Positions 7,783 to 15,507 of a stretch of DNA of 64,000 nucleotides are shown one piece after another. The position numbers and the translations under genes were made by a program. This DNA is from JAJZEO01 sp964477345 (lineage in GTDB: Bacteria > Chlamydiota > Chlamydiia > Chlamydiales > 2-12-FULL-49-11): NCBI GenBank assembly GCA_964477345.1, contig CAYZDL010000001.1, positions 124,001 to 188,000 of the forward strand, written 5' to 3'. The first letter of the stretch is position 1, and every line of letters starts with the position of its first letter. The notes beneath the pieces are model-generated. The model was not told the DNA's origin. It saw nothing but the letters and a program-made list of their open reading frames with translations, and did not search any database.

Positions 7783-9021
7783 ATGATGTCAAGTGTTGTG
7801 CAGCAAATCGTTTTGATAGCTTCCATTGCCCCTTTAGTCACTTTGTCCGCAGTTGATCGCAGCAATAATGTAATAAAAGAAAAGCAGATTTTGCAAACAA
7901 GTGATAAGGTAGTGAGTAAGCCTGTAACCAAATCAGATGGAATTGAAATTACCAATTTCAAGCCGTTTACAGGAAAAATATTAGGGAATGGCGTTCGGAT
8001 GAGACTTTCTCCTGACGTAGAAAGTCCTATTGTTCAGGAAATTCCTAAAGGTGAGTTGGTCATCGTAAGCGGTGAGAAAAATGATTTCTACGCGATCGAG
8101 GCTCCTGGTGATTTTAAAGTTTATATCTTTAGAAGTTTCGTTCTCGACAATGTCGTAGAAGGAAACCGAGTAAATGTTCGTCTAGCCCCTGAACTCAATG
8201 CACCCGTTGTTGGTTATATGAGTTCTGGTGAAAAAGTCGATGGTATTATTAGCGATAAAAACCACAAATGGCTTGAAATCGCGCCTCCTAAAAACGTTCG
8301 CTTCTACATCGCACGTGAATACATCGATAAAATCGGAGGGCCAGAGCTCAAGTCAGAGCGTGACAAAAAGAAATTCGAGTTAGCCAAATTAATGGAAACC
8401 TCTGATCTTTTCTGCCAAACTGAGATGATGAAACCGTTTCAGGAAATCGATTACGAAAAGATTTCTGAAAACTATGCTATGATCACTCGTGATTTTGCTG
8501 AGTTTCCTGCACATGCAGAAAAAGCAAAAACAAAATTGCTTGAGCTCCAAGAAGCATACCTTCAGAAAAAGCTCGCCTATCTTGAGTCTAAAGCTTCAAG
8601 AATGAGCCGTGAGATGGCCGCGCATGGTATCGAGCAAATAAACTTGATCCCTTCAACTGCAGAGCAAGGAGAAGCAGCTCTCTCTCCTAAAGATCGTATG
8701 AAGATCTGGGAACGCGCTGAAGAATCTCATTTTCTCGCATGGGCCGCAAGCCACCATCAGAAAAATATCGATGATTTCTATGAAGATCAAAAGATGTTAT
8801 CAATTCGAATTTCAGGAATCGTCGAATCATATAACGATCTTGTAAAAAACAAACCAGGCAATTTTATCATCCGCGATAGAGACATGCCACGTGCCTACTT
8901 GTACAGCACGCTCATCAATCTACAGAACTATGTGGGTAAGTACATCACTTTAGTGGTGACACCAAGACCCAATAACAATTTTGCCTTCCCAGCTTATTTC
9001 GTCTTAGAAATAGAGCAATAA
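7783..9021 (+). CDS. Periplasmic protein with two bacterial SH3 domains
   Basis: The 412-residue product starts with a hydrophobic export signal (QQIVLIASIAPLVTLSA). Two tandem SH3b domains follow at about residues 65-190: GNGVRMRLSPDVESPIVQEI and NRVNVRLAPELNAPVVGYM share the VR-R-P-----V signature. A long helical region occupies residues 200-350 and a beta-rich tail follows. Bacterial SH3 domains usually bind peptidoglycan peptides or envelope proteins. I recall a similar conserved protein in Chlamydia, but give no locus. GAGGAG precedes the first of two adjacent ATGs. An excellent terminator follows the stop, so the gene is probably a single transcription unit. Confidence 0.8.
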   Translation: MMSSVVQQIVLIASIAPLVTLSAVDRSNNVIKEKQILQTSDKVVSKPVTKSDGIEITNFKPFTGKILGNGVRMRLSPDVESPIVQEIPKGELVIVSGEKNDFYAIEAPGDFKVYIFRSFVLDNVVEGNRVNVRLAPELNAPVVGYMSSGEKVDGIISDKNHKWLEIAPPKNVRFYIAREYIDKIGGPELKSERDKKKFELAKLMETSDLFCQTEMMKPFQEIDYEKISENYAMITRDFAEFPAHAEKAKTKLLELQEAYLQKKLAYLESKASRMSREMAAHGIEQINLIPSTAEQGEAALSPKDRMKIWERAEESHFLAWAASHHQKNIDDFYEDQKMLSIRISGIVESYNDLVKNKPGNFIIRDRDMPRAYLYSTLINLQNYVGKYITLVVTPRPNNNFAFPAYFVLEIEQ

Positions 9022-9030
9022 TCGTTCTTT

Positions 9031-9059
9031 TGAGGGGGATCTCATCCCCCTCATTTTTT
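9031..9059 (+). terminator. Rho-independent terminator
   Basis: TGAGGGGGAT, loop CTC and ATCCCCCTCA form a perfect 10-bp stem, followed by six T residues. It begins 9 bp after the SH3b-protein stop codon. Confidence 0.92.
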
Positions 9060-9125
9060 CTAATACTTGAATATATATCGACTTTTGATTATGATTTTTT
9101 CATATAAAAAAAAATTGAACGGTCT

Positions 9126-10316
9126 GTGGATTCTCTCGCACCTAAAATACCCTTTCATCCTTTGTATGGAATTTTTTCGGAATTTCNNNNNNNNNNTCTA
9201 AATGATTCCAATGGAAATCCGGTCAGGGTTTACCCCACCACCAATGAAAAGGATACCCATGATGCTCTAGAAACCCTATCTAGCTCACCTCCATTAGGAA
9301 ATTCGTTGATCACCTTAAGTGGCATTCAGGCGCTTGAACAGTTTGCCTTCAGAGTGCAAGATGTAGAATACCTGTTTCATATTGATCCCAATCGTGAAAT
9401 GAAAAGACTCTGGAATATCTTTCTTGAGTCGATTCACGCCGCCGATACCCCAGCTACAGCTATAAATTTAATATTAACTACAGTAAAAACTCAATATAGT
9501 GAATTGAAAGTCTTCAAGAGGCTTGAAAAATATTTCAGGATGTCTATTCACCTATTTAGCTTCTCTTTTACATGGGAGCGGCTGAAGGATGCGGTAGAGA
9601 AAGGTAAAATATTCTCCCTTTGCCTCGATCTATCTGATGAAGATCGAATTGAGCGATTCTGCACTTTGATGCACGATAACGGCTTTTTTCCCGATTCACT
9701 CTACCTTGCCAATCTATCGCAACAAAAATGGTTAGGTGAAGATAAAGTCCATGATATCGTTCATAGAATTCGCAATCTCAACCCTCATCAATGTTTGTAC
9801 ATAATCCACGCCTCAATTTGCACCTGTCTATGTTCAAAAACATTAGTTCAAAGGGTTCAAAAGATCTCACCTAAAAATCTAGCCCTACATAAACCAAGCT
9901 GTCTCCATCAAGCATCTCATAGAATCAACCTTATCATGGGTCTTTATATGACTCTAACGGATGCGTATGAAAACATGAAAGCTTCTCCTCATATCGATTT
10001 TCCGTTGGAGGTGGCTTCTTTTCGCACCTTTAGAGCAAAAATCAAAGCTGTTTCAGCTTTTGACCTTCCCCTTTCTTCGAAATTTGAACAACTTTTAAAC
10101 CTACTAATAGTCTTTATGTGCTGTCAAAGTCAGGAAGATCTACTTATATTCATTCATAAAAAATTTCCTGGGATGATCAATCATGACACAAGCTACGGAT
10201 ATCCGATCCCATTTGCCATTACAACGATCACGCGAACAGCCATCTTAGAAGTGAAAACCCTTGCCGACCCTAAACAGCTCCGAGATTATTCAGATTGTTT
10301 CCCAGAATATCAGTAG
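9126..10316 (+). CDS. Unrecognised protein interrupted by an assembly gap
   Basis: A 396-codon frame opening at GTG 9126 and crossing ten Ns at 9187-9196. The gap length is a placeholder, so the first 25 residues and the start are unreliable; the true start could lie upstream or inside the gap. No ribosome-binding site is convincing at the GTG. The rest reads as a mostly helical soluble protein with blocks such as FHIDPNREMKRLWNIFLES, FFPDSLYLANLSQQKW and a Cys-rich patch SICTCLCSK. No signal peptide or membrane segment is evident and I do not recognise a family. The stop is 1 bp from the convergent rmuC stop. Confidence 0.6.
   Translation: MDSLAPKIPFHPLYGIFSEFXXXXLNDSNGNPVRVYPTTNEKDTHDALETLSSSPPLGNSLITLSGIQALEQFAFRVQDVEYLFHIDPNREMKRLWNIFLESIHAADTPATAINLILTTVKTQYSELKVFKRLEKYFRMSIHLFSFSFTWERLKDAVEKGKIFSLCLDLSDEDRIERFCTLMHDNGFFPDSLYLANLSQQKWLGEDKVHDIVHRIRNLNPHQCLYIIHASICTCLCSKTLVQRVQKISPKNLALHKPSCLHQASHRINLIMGLYMTLTDAYENMKASPHIDFPLEVASFRTFRAKIKAVSAFDLPLSSKFEQLLNLLIVFMCCQSQEDLLIFIHKKFPGMINHDTSYGYPIPFAITTITRTAILEVKTLADPKQLRDYSDCFPEYQ
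9187..9196. other. Assembly gap (10 N)
   Basis: Exactly ten Ns, the same size as the gap at 56611, which indicates a fixed-size placeholder and not a measured distance. Sequence is lost near the 5' end of the gene starting at 9126. Confidence 0.95.
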
Positions 10317-10317
10317 A

Positions 10318-11541
10318 TTAGGTTTCTATGGTTTGATCCTCGACTTGGCGAGGTATTTTATCGATAAACTCAACTGGATCGAGTTCGATAGTATCTGTCG
10401 CAGCTCCATATTCTTTTAATTTTCTTGCTGAAACCAGCACCCTTCTTTCAAAAGATCCGATCGCCCGATTGTATCCGTCAACAGCATTAGTAAGACCTCG
10501 TCCCACTGATGCCCAATGTTTCCCCATATCCGAAAGTCTCTTATAGAGCTCCTTTGCTAGATCGGCAATCTCTTTCGCATGCTTAGAAAAAGTGTCCTGC
10601 TTCCACCCATAAGCAATCGACCTTAATAAGCCAATTAACGTCGTTGGAGTCGCAAAAACAACCCCCATTTCTGCCCCATCCTCAATTAATGTCGGGTCAT
10701 ACTGTAGCGCTGCAGAAAAGAACACTTCGGCAGGTAAAAAAAGAACGACAAATTCGGGGGTCGGTTGAAATTTATGCCAATAACTTTTCTTACCTAGAGC
10801 TACCATATGGTTCCTCAAATGACGTGCATGAGCTTTCAGTCTATCTTCTCTTATTTCATTATCTTCGGTTTGATTGGCTTCCAAAAAAGCTCCAAAAGGG
10901 GCTTTAGCATCGACGATGATTTGCTTTTCCCCAGGAAGGCGAATGATCAAGTCTGGTCGGAGCATTTGATCTTCGTCCTTGTCGACCTTTTGTTCGAAAA
11001 AGTCACATTGATTGATCATCCCTGCCAGTTCAACAACCCTCTTAAGCTGAATTTCACCCCACATTCCCCGCACATCGGGTTTCCTCAAAGCTTTAACTAG
11101 ATTAGAAGTTTCTTTTCTTAAAGATTGTTCTGACTCAACAATTGTCCTTAGCTGCTCTTTGAGCTGCTCTTTTTCCCCTTTTCTCTCTTTCTCGATCGCT
11201 CTCATCCCTTCATCGAGTTTAGAAAGAGACTCTTTGACCGGGTTTAAGGTCTTTGTTAGAAATTGTTCTTCTTTTTTCCCCCACTCTTCCTCATTCTTTT
11301 TCTGCATTACATCAAGTGTCTCTTTTGAGACCGCCTTAAAAGCCTCTCTCAGCTTTTCCTTCGTCTCTTCGAGGAGGACCATTTTCTCATTAAACCCCCT
11401 ATCCCTCTCCTCAATGGTATTTTTTAGCTGCGCTTCAAGCATTCTAAAACGGGTATTTTCCTCTTTTAGAGCCTCTTTCTGCCTCCATAAATAAACGATA
11501 GGAATCACCAATAACCAACCGAGATAAGAAATTAACAACAT
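10318..11541 (-). CDS. rmuC: RmuC-family DNA recombination protein
   Basis: From the ATG at 11541 (preceded by AAGGA) the protein is 407 aa; a longer frame from 11601 lacks a ribosome-binding site. The N-terminus is a single membrane anchor (LLISYLGWLLVIPIVYLW), followed by a coiled coil to about residue 140. The RmuC domain comes next, with VRGMWGEIQLKRVVELAGM, RPDLIIRLPGEKQIIVDAKAP and FVVLFLPAEVFFSAALQ. The IVDAK block resembles a PD-(D/E)xK nuclease core. RmuC limits inversion at short inverted repeats in E. coli. Adjacency to pssA and nrdAB matches the C. trachomatis order, with the APH-like gene inserted between rmuC and pssA. Confidence 0.93.
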   Translation of the reverse strand: MLLISYLGWLLVIPIVYLWRQKEALKEENTRFRMLEAQLKNTIEERDRGFNEKMVLLEETKEKLREAFKAVSKETLDVMQKKNEEEWGKKEEQFLTKTLNPVKESLSKLDEGMRAIEKERKGEKEQLKEQLRTIVESEQSLRKETSNLVKALRKPDVRGMWGEIQLKRVVELAGMINQCDFFEQKVDKDEDQMLRPDLIIRLPGEKQIIVDAKAPFGAFLEANQTEDNEIREDRLKAHARHLRNHMVALGKKSYWHKFQPTPEFVVLFLPAEVFFSAALQYDPTLIEDGAEMGVVFATPTTLIGLLRSIAYGWKQDTFSKHAKEIADLAKELYKRLSDMGKHWASVGRGLTNAVDGYNRAIGSFERRVLVSARKLKEYGAATDTIELDPVEFIDKIPRQVEDQTIET

Positions 11542-11660
11542 AAATTTTTCCTTTTCTTTAACGATATCACATTTCTTGTTTCTGTGTAAAAAATTTAACA
11601 ATTGCTTTTTTTTAACGATTTAATAATAATGTTTTATGAAATACATAATTAAGTAACTAA

Positions 11661-12716
11661 ATGATAGCAATTATTTCCATTCTTCTTAATTTTCATCTTC
11701 TTCCTCTTCCGGTCGATCAACATTCGGCTCCTGATGCTCAAGAGGTGGCGGTCACTAAAATTTCATCTAATGATGATTTAGCTCATTTGTCTGAAAGTTT
11801 TTTTGAAAAGCCGTTTTCTGAGCTCGTTTTAAAAAATCATTACTCACCTGCCGATATGGCTGAATCGGGCTTGTATGATGGAGCGGTATTCTATGTCTAT
11901 GATAACGAAGGAAATAAAATTGGGGTAATCAAAACGATCCCCTCAAGCGATCAAGAAGATCAGGAACTTTTCCGATCTGAAGTAGAGTCTCTTCAAAAAT
12001 TTCAAAAAATGTCTTTTCGGCATTTTCATTCGATAAAAATCTTAGGCGATGCAACTGGGGATATTGATGGGGAGGAAAATCTTATTCTGGCTGAGACAGT
12101 TGCAAAAGGCGTCACCATTAATCAACTGATCAAAGATTTTAGCAAAATGTCCTCTCCTTCAGGGAAAAAGGAGGCCTTTCTTGCCCTTCAAGTGGCAGTC
12201 AAAGAGACAGGAGCCGCATTAGGAGAACTCCATGCAAAATCACCAAAAATGAAAGCAAACCCTGAATATCTAAAAAAATACAATAACCATCTTCCTGGTC
12301 CTTATGGAATTATTCATGGTGATGCTCACCCTGGAAACATTTTTTACGACAAAAAGACGAATCAAATCACCTTCATTGATTTTCAGATGACCCCCCCTAT
12401 CAGCAAGGGTGGCCCTGCAGGGGTTGACATTGCTCAGTTTCTTGTTTCACTTGAACTTATGACAAAGTATAGGGATTTTTCTGATCAACAAGTAGAGGAG
12501 CTCAGAGAGGCCTTTTTACAGGCTTACCGGGAAAATGGCCCTAAGATTTCTGATCAAGAGATTGTGTTCTATGAGAAAAAGGTGTTCAAAAGATATGCGA
12601 GGATGTCTGGCGATTCGCTAAAGGGTCGGGATGGTCACCAAGCTCGCTTTATCAAAGATTATAGTATAGCTGTATCTGCTTCTTCGTCTTCATCATCAGC
12701 GGGTTCAAAATCTTGA
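11661..12716 (+). CDS. APH/choline-kinase-fold phosphotransferase with export signal
   Basis: A 351-residue protein kinase-like-fold enzyme. The catalytic loop is IIHGDAHPGNIFYD (about residue 218) and the metal-binding Asp is in ITFIDFQ; these are the Brenner HGDxHxxN and DFD-type motifs of aminoglycoside and choline phosphotransferases. The N-lobe shows VIKTIPSSDQ with a candidate ATP Lys. The N-terminal IAIISILLNFHLLPLP looks like a signal sequence or anchor, though it lacks basic residues, and the C-terminus is a Ser-rich tail. It is divergent from rmuC and overlaps convergent pssA by 58 bp. The substrate is unknown; an exported kinase could act on the host. Confidence 0.75.
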   Translation: MIAIISILLNFHLLPLPVDQHSAPDAQEVAVTKISSNDDLAHLSESFFEKPFSELVLKNHYSPADMAESGLYDGAVFYVYDNEGNKIGVIKTIPSSDQEDQELFRSEVESLQKFQKMSFRHFHSIKILGDATGDIDGEENLILAETVAKGVTINQLIKDFSKMSSPSGKKEAFLALQVAVKETGAALGELHAKSPKMKANPEYLKKYNNHLPGPYGIIHGDAHPGNIFYDKKTNQITFIDFQMTPPISKGGPAGVDIAQFLVSLELMTKYRDFSDQQVEELREAFLQAYRENGPKISDQEIVFYEKKVFKRYARMSGDSLKGRDGHQARFIKDYSIAVSASSSSSSAGSKS

Positions 12717-13504
12717 AGATGCTTTGATTTTCTTCCGGCAATCATTCGGGCAATTGAAAGACCCAATCCAAGGAAAACATAAGACCAAGAGACCCCGACC
12801 AATAGAAGAGGTAGGTAGTATAGAAAGCCGTAGATCACCATGATGGCTGAAATGGTAGTAAAAAACGTTAAGTTAAAAGACGGCACTCTAAAGTGGATTG
12901 ATTTAAGACTCGGAAATCTAAATCGACTGACCATGAGATTAGCGACGATAATCATCGAAATCCCTACAAAGATCAACCTTGTCTCTTCTGATAGAGTAAT
13001 CCATGATTGAAAAAGAGGCGTATGAACCAATAGATTTGGCGCAACAGCTGCAGCAGCCGCGGCTGGGATCGGTAATCCTAGAAAAGTCTTCTTTAATGCA
13101 GGATCAACAGCCGTTGAAGGCTTATCTTTTACATTGAATCGGACCAGCCTTAAAATTCCACAAACTGTATATAACATCGCTGCTGCTAAGGCAAAAAGGG
13201 AGAACACTCCTGTTGAAAACGATAAAGGCAAGCTCTTTAAAAAAAGAACCCCAGGGGCCACTCCAAAGGTCACTGCATCGGAGAGAGAATCAAACAATAC
13301 TCCAAACTCACTTTCAGCCTTTATAGCACGAGCCACAGCACCATCAAGTAAATCAGCAACCCCCGCTATGATTAAAATTACTGTCATTTGACGCATTAGC
13401 TCAAACGTAAGATGATCTGTCATAGTGACTCGAAAAATCACAAATAAGCCACAAGAGAGTCCAAAAGCTGTGATAATATTGGGTAAAAAATTCACTTTCC
13501 TCAT
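12659..13504 (-). CDS. pssA: CDP-diacylglycerol-serine O-phosphatidyltransferase
   Basis: The enzyme makes phosphatidylserine from CDP-diacylglycerol and serine, the precursor of phosphatidylethanolamine, in the inner membrane. The CDP-alcohol phosphatidyltransferase motif is DLLDGAVARAIKAESEFG followed by LFDSLSD (the D-G-x2-A-R-x8-G-x3-D-x3-D pattern). About seven hydrophobic segments cover the 281 residues. The ATG at 13504 is preferred over the TTG at 13525 because AAGG lies just before it and it opens the usual N-terminus RKVNFLPNIITAFG. The acidic C-terminal tail (EPADDEDEEADTAIL) overlaps the convergent kinase gene. Gene order next to nrdAB is as in C. trachomatis. Confidence 0.94.
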   Translation of the reverse strand: MRKVNFLPNIITAFGLSCGLFVIFRVTMTDHLTFELMRQMTVILIIAGVADLLDGAVARAIKAESEFGVLFDSLSDAVTFGVAPGVLFLKSLPLSFSTGVFSLFALAAAMLYTVCGILRLVRFNVKDKPSTAVDPALKKTFLGLPIPAAAAAAVAPNLLVHTPLFQSWITLSEETRLIFVGISMIIVANLMVSRFRFPSLKSIHFRVPSFNLTFFTTISAIMVIYGFLYYLPLLLVGVSWSYVFLGLGLSIARMIAGRKSKHLQDFEPADDEDEEADTAIL

Positions 13505-13620
13505 GCCCTTATCATACCGTATCAATCAAATAACTCCTATTAAAATATTTGCATTATGATTTATGTTTAGAAATACAAATAATATATAATGTAATAAAAT
13601 AAATAATCATTAAATTTATT

Positions 13621-15330
13621 ATGCGAAAGTATGTAGAAGAATTAAAGCCAAAAGCCAATAAGCTCCTCTCGTTTGTATCAAACTGGCAATTAGCCACGCA
13701 TGATAAGAACATCGAGCTTAGCCTCTCGATTTCTTCGCTTATCGGTCGGGGGATTTTCCCTGCCCCAATCCGCTCATTTTTTAGTCTTCCTCAGTTTCAA
13801 AAGCTCCTTTCTACCATGAAACAAGAGGGGAAGCTCTTTATAATACCCCAGAAGGTTGATAAAGAAAATGATGAGCCCTACCCTACTTTGGAGGTCCAAA
13901 ACATTCAGATCATGATCGAGGGTTTACATAGGTTGGTTCACCTCGATTATAACAGGCAACAAATTAAAGAACCCTCGGTTCAAGCAAAAGTATTAGGAGA
14001 TAACATCCTAGACTACCTAAGTGCTGCTGAAATGTTTCTATTCAGTAGCGCTTTTGAAGGAAAAATCGCCGATGAAATAATGGATTATCTCTTTACCTCG
14101 CTGAGAAAACAATCTGAACGACTTAAAGATGTTATATTGAAAAACAAGGGCTTTTTTTCCCACCAATTGATTGATCTTATTGAAAAACCGATTTTTTCGA
14201 TTTTACTTCTGGTTGATCGCAAATCTTACATGATAAGCATGATCGAAGAATGGCACCCGATTCTTGTAGAACTTAACATCGATGCAAAGCTCTCCCACCT
14301 TTCAACACAACTCGAATCTCTTACGATCGCAAATGCCCATAAGCTGATCAATCAAATGAAAACATTGATCGAAAGTAAAGGTCAGTTTTATCAAAGAAAT
14401 ACTCCTCGATACATACCAAAAAAACTTAAAGAAGAAGTACTTGAGAATATAAAAATAGTTTCCAATGGTCAACCTCTCTTAGGTGAAAAAATCAATCAAC
14501 TTTTCATGAATGAATTTGGGGGAGACAAGTATGAAGTGATCGAAGCACGAGAATCGGGAATTCACAATAAATTTTTGGCCTTAGCACAGCAAGTATGGCC
14601 TATCAAGAAGAGTTTAACTACATTAATTGTTCGTTTTAACAACCTTTTACCTAACCATTTTTGTACCTACTTTAATCAGGCTCTCTCCCCCTTTTCAAAT
14701 ATGCTAAAAATATTCGGTAAACCTAATCACCTGGCCGTACAATTAGTTTGTGGTTTCTATACATCACAGTTAGACTACCTCACCGATCTTTTATTTTCTG
14801 AGGAACCGACTTCGCATGAATCGAATCTTTTAGCAGAAATAGAGAACCTTATGCCAATGATCCATTCTTTCTTAGAATCTTATTATGCCCATAGGCCGAT
14901 TGCTTCATTTAAAACGATCAAGACTATTTTAGAAACAATGTTTCAGGGTGAGCATGCTTTAGAAAGCTACCCTGTTGAGATCATAGAGAAAAAGATCCAT
15001 GAGGCCTTTTCCTACTTAATCCCATTGGAAACTAGCGCATTTCATTCTCTAGAAGATTCCCTAGATATGATCCTCATTGCGATCTCTTCGATTTCAAAAA
15101 AACTGCCCCAAAACTCTATGGAAGGTATCATGCTTAGGACGATTTTAAATGAGTTGACCCTCCTAGATCTCCCCTCGTTCTCTCAATCTTGGTATTCTTT
15201 TGGGCGTTTGTTGTCTGCCCTATTTACTATCGTTTCAAAACAAGATCCTCACTTCAAAAATTCAATTGAAATTTCTATTTCCCGTTTTTTTGAAGCACGA
15301 TTTTTTCAGATAATGTTTTTCCAATCTTAA
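13621..15330 (+). CDS. Large helical hypothetical protein
   Basis: A 569-residue protein with no signal peptide or membrane segments; the composition is mostly helical with many Leu/Ile heptads (for instance LIDLIEKPIFSILLLVD and HLSTQLESLTIANAHKL). The start ATG has no obvious Shine-Dalgarno sequence and sits behind a very AT-rich 115-bp leader. It lies between pssA and nrdA, which are adjacent in C. trachomatis, so it is an insertion into a conserved block. I recognise no domain. It could be a lineage-specific cytosolic or type III-secreted protein, but nothing in the sequence decides that. Confidence 0.65.
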   Translation: MRKYVEELKPKANKLLSFVSNWQLATHDKNIELSLSISSLIGRGIFPAPIRSFFSLPQFQKLLSTMKQEGKLFIIPQKVDKENDEPYPTLEVQNIQIMIEGLHRLVHLDYNRQQIKEPSVQAKVLGDNILDYLSAAEMFLFSSAFEGKIADEIMDYLFTSLRKQSERLKDVILKNKGFFSHQLIDLIEKPIFSILLLVDRKSYMISMIEEWHPILVELNIDAKLSHLSTQLESLTIANAHKLINQMKTLIESKGQFYQRNTPRYIPKKLKEEVLENIKIVSNGQPLLGEKINQLFMNEFGGDKYEVIEARESGIHNKFLALAQQVWPIKKSLTTLIVRFNNLLPNHFCTYFNQALSPFSNMLKIFGKPNHLAVQLVCGFYTSQLDYLTDLLFSEEPTSHESNLLAEIENLMPMIHSFLESYYAHRPIASFKTIKTILETMFQGEHALESYPVEIIEKKIHEAFSYLIPLETSAFHSLEDSLDMILIAISSISKKLPQNSMEGIMLRTILNELTLLDLPSFSQSWYSFGRLLSALFTIVSKQDPHFKNSIEISISRFFEARFFQIMFFQS

Positions 15331-15442
15331 CAGATCATTTTCCTTAAACAGCTCATACCCCTTGTCCTATCAGCGAGAATGGTTTTTTCTATTTTTGCAA
15401 GAAAAATTCCGAAAAAAAAAGCGTTGGACTTTTTGATTGGAA

Positions 15443-15490
15443 ATACAATATATAGTATCGTATGTACGAAAAAACCACTATATCTGGTAC
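15443..15490 (+). promoter_or_regulatory. Pair of NrdR boxes upstream of nrdA
   Basis: Box 1 (15443-15458), ATACAATATATAGTAT, matches the NrdR consensus acaCwAtATaTwGtgt at 14 of 16 positions including the whole core. Box 2 (15475-15490), CCACTATATCTGGTAC, matches 11 of 16. The boxes are 32 bp apart, about three helical turns, the spacing typical of NrdR operators. NrdR is the ATP-cone repressor of ribonucleotide reductase genes and is present in chlamydiae. The boxes end 17 bp before the nrdA start. Confidence 0.65.
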
Positions 15491-15507
15491 CAGCAACCCA
15501 AGGCAAG

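Noticed and set aside
10807..11494. Plus-strand ORFs of 97 and 111 codons inside rmuC
   Set aside because: They lie antisense to a well-conserved gene; the Ser/Phe-rich text is the usual mirror of Glu/Lys-rich coiled coil.
15379..15507. 43-codon N-terminal extension of nrdA
   Set aside because: The stretch contains the two NrdR-like boxes, has no good ribosome-binding site at 15379 and does not resemble NrdA; the ATG at 15508 is used.
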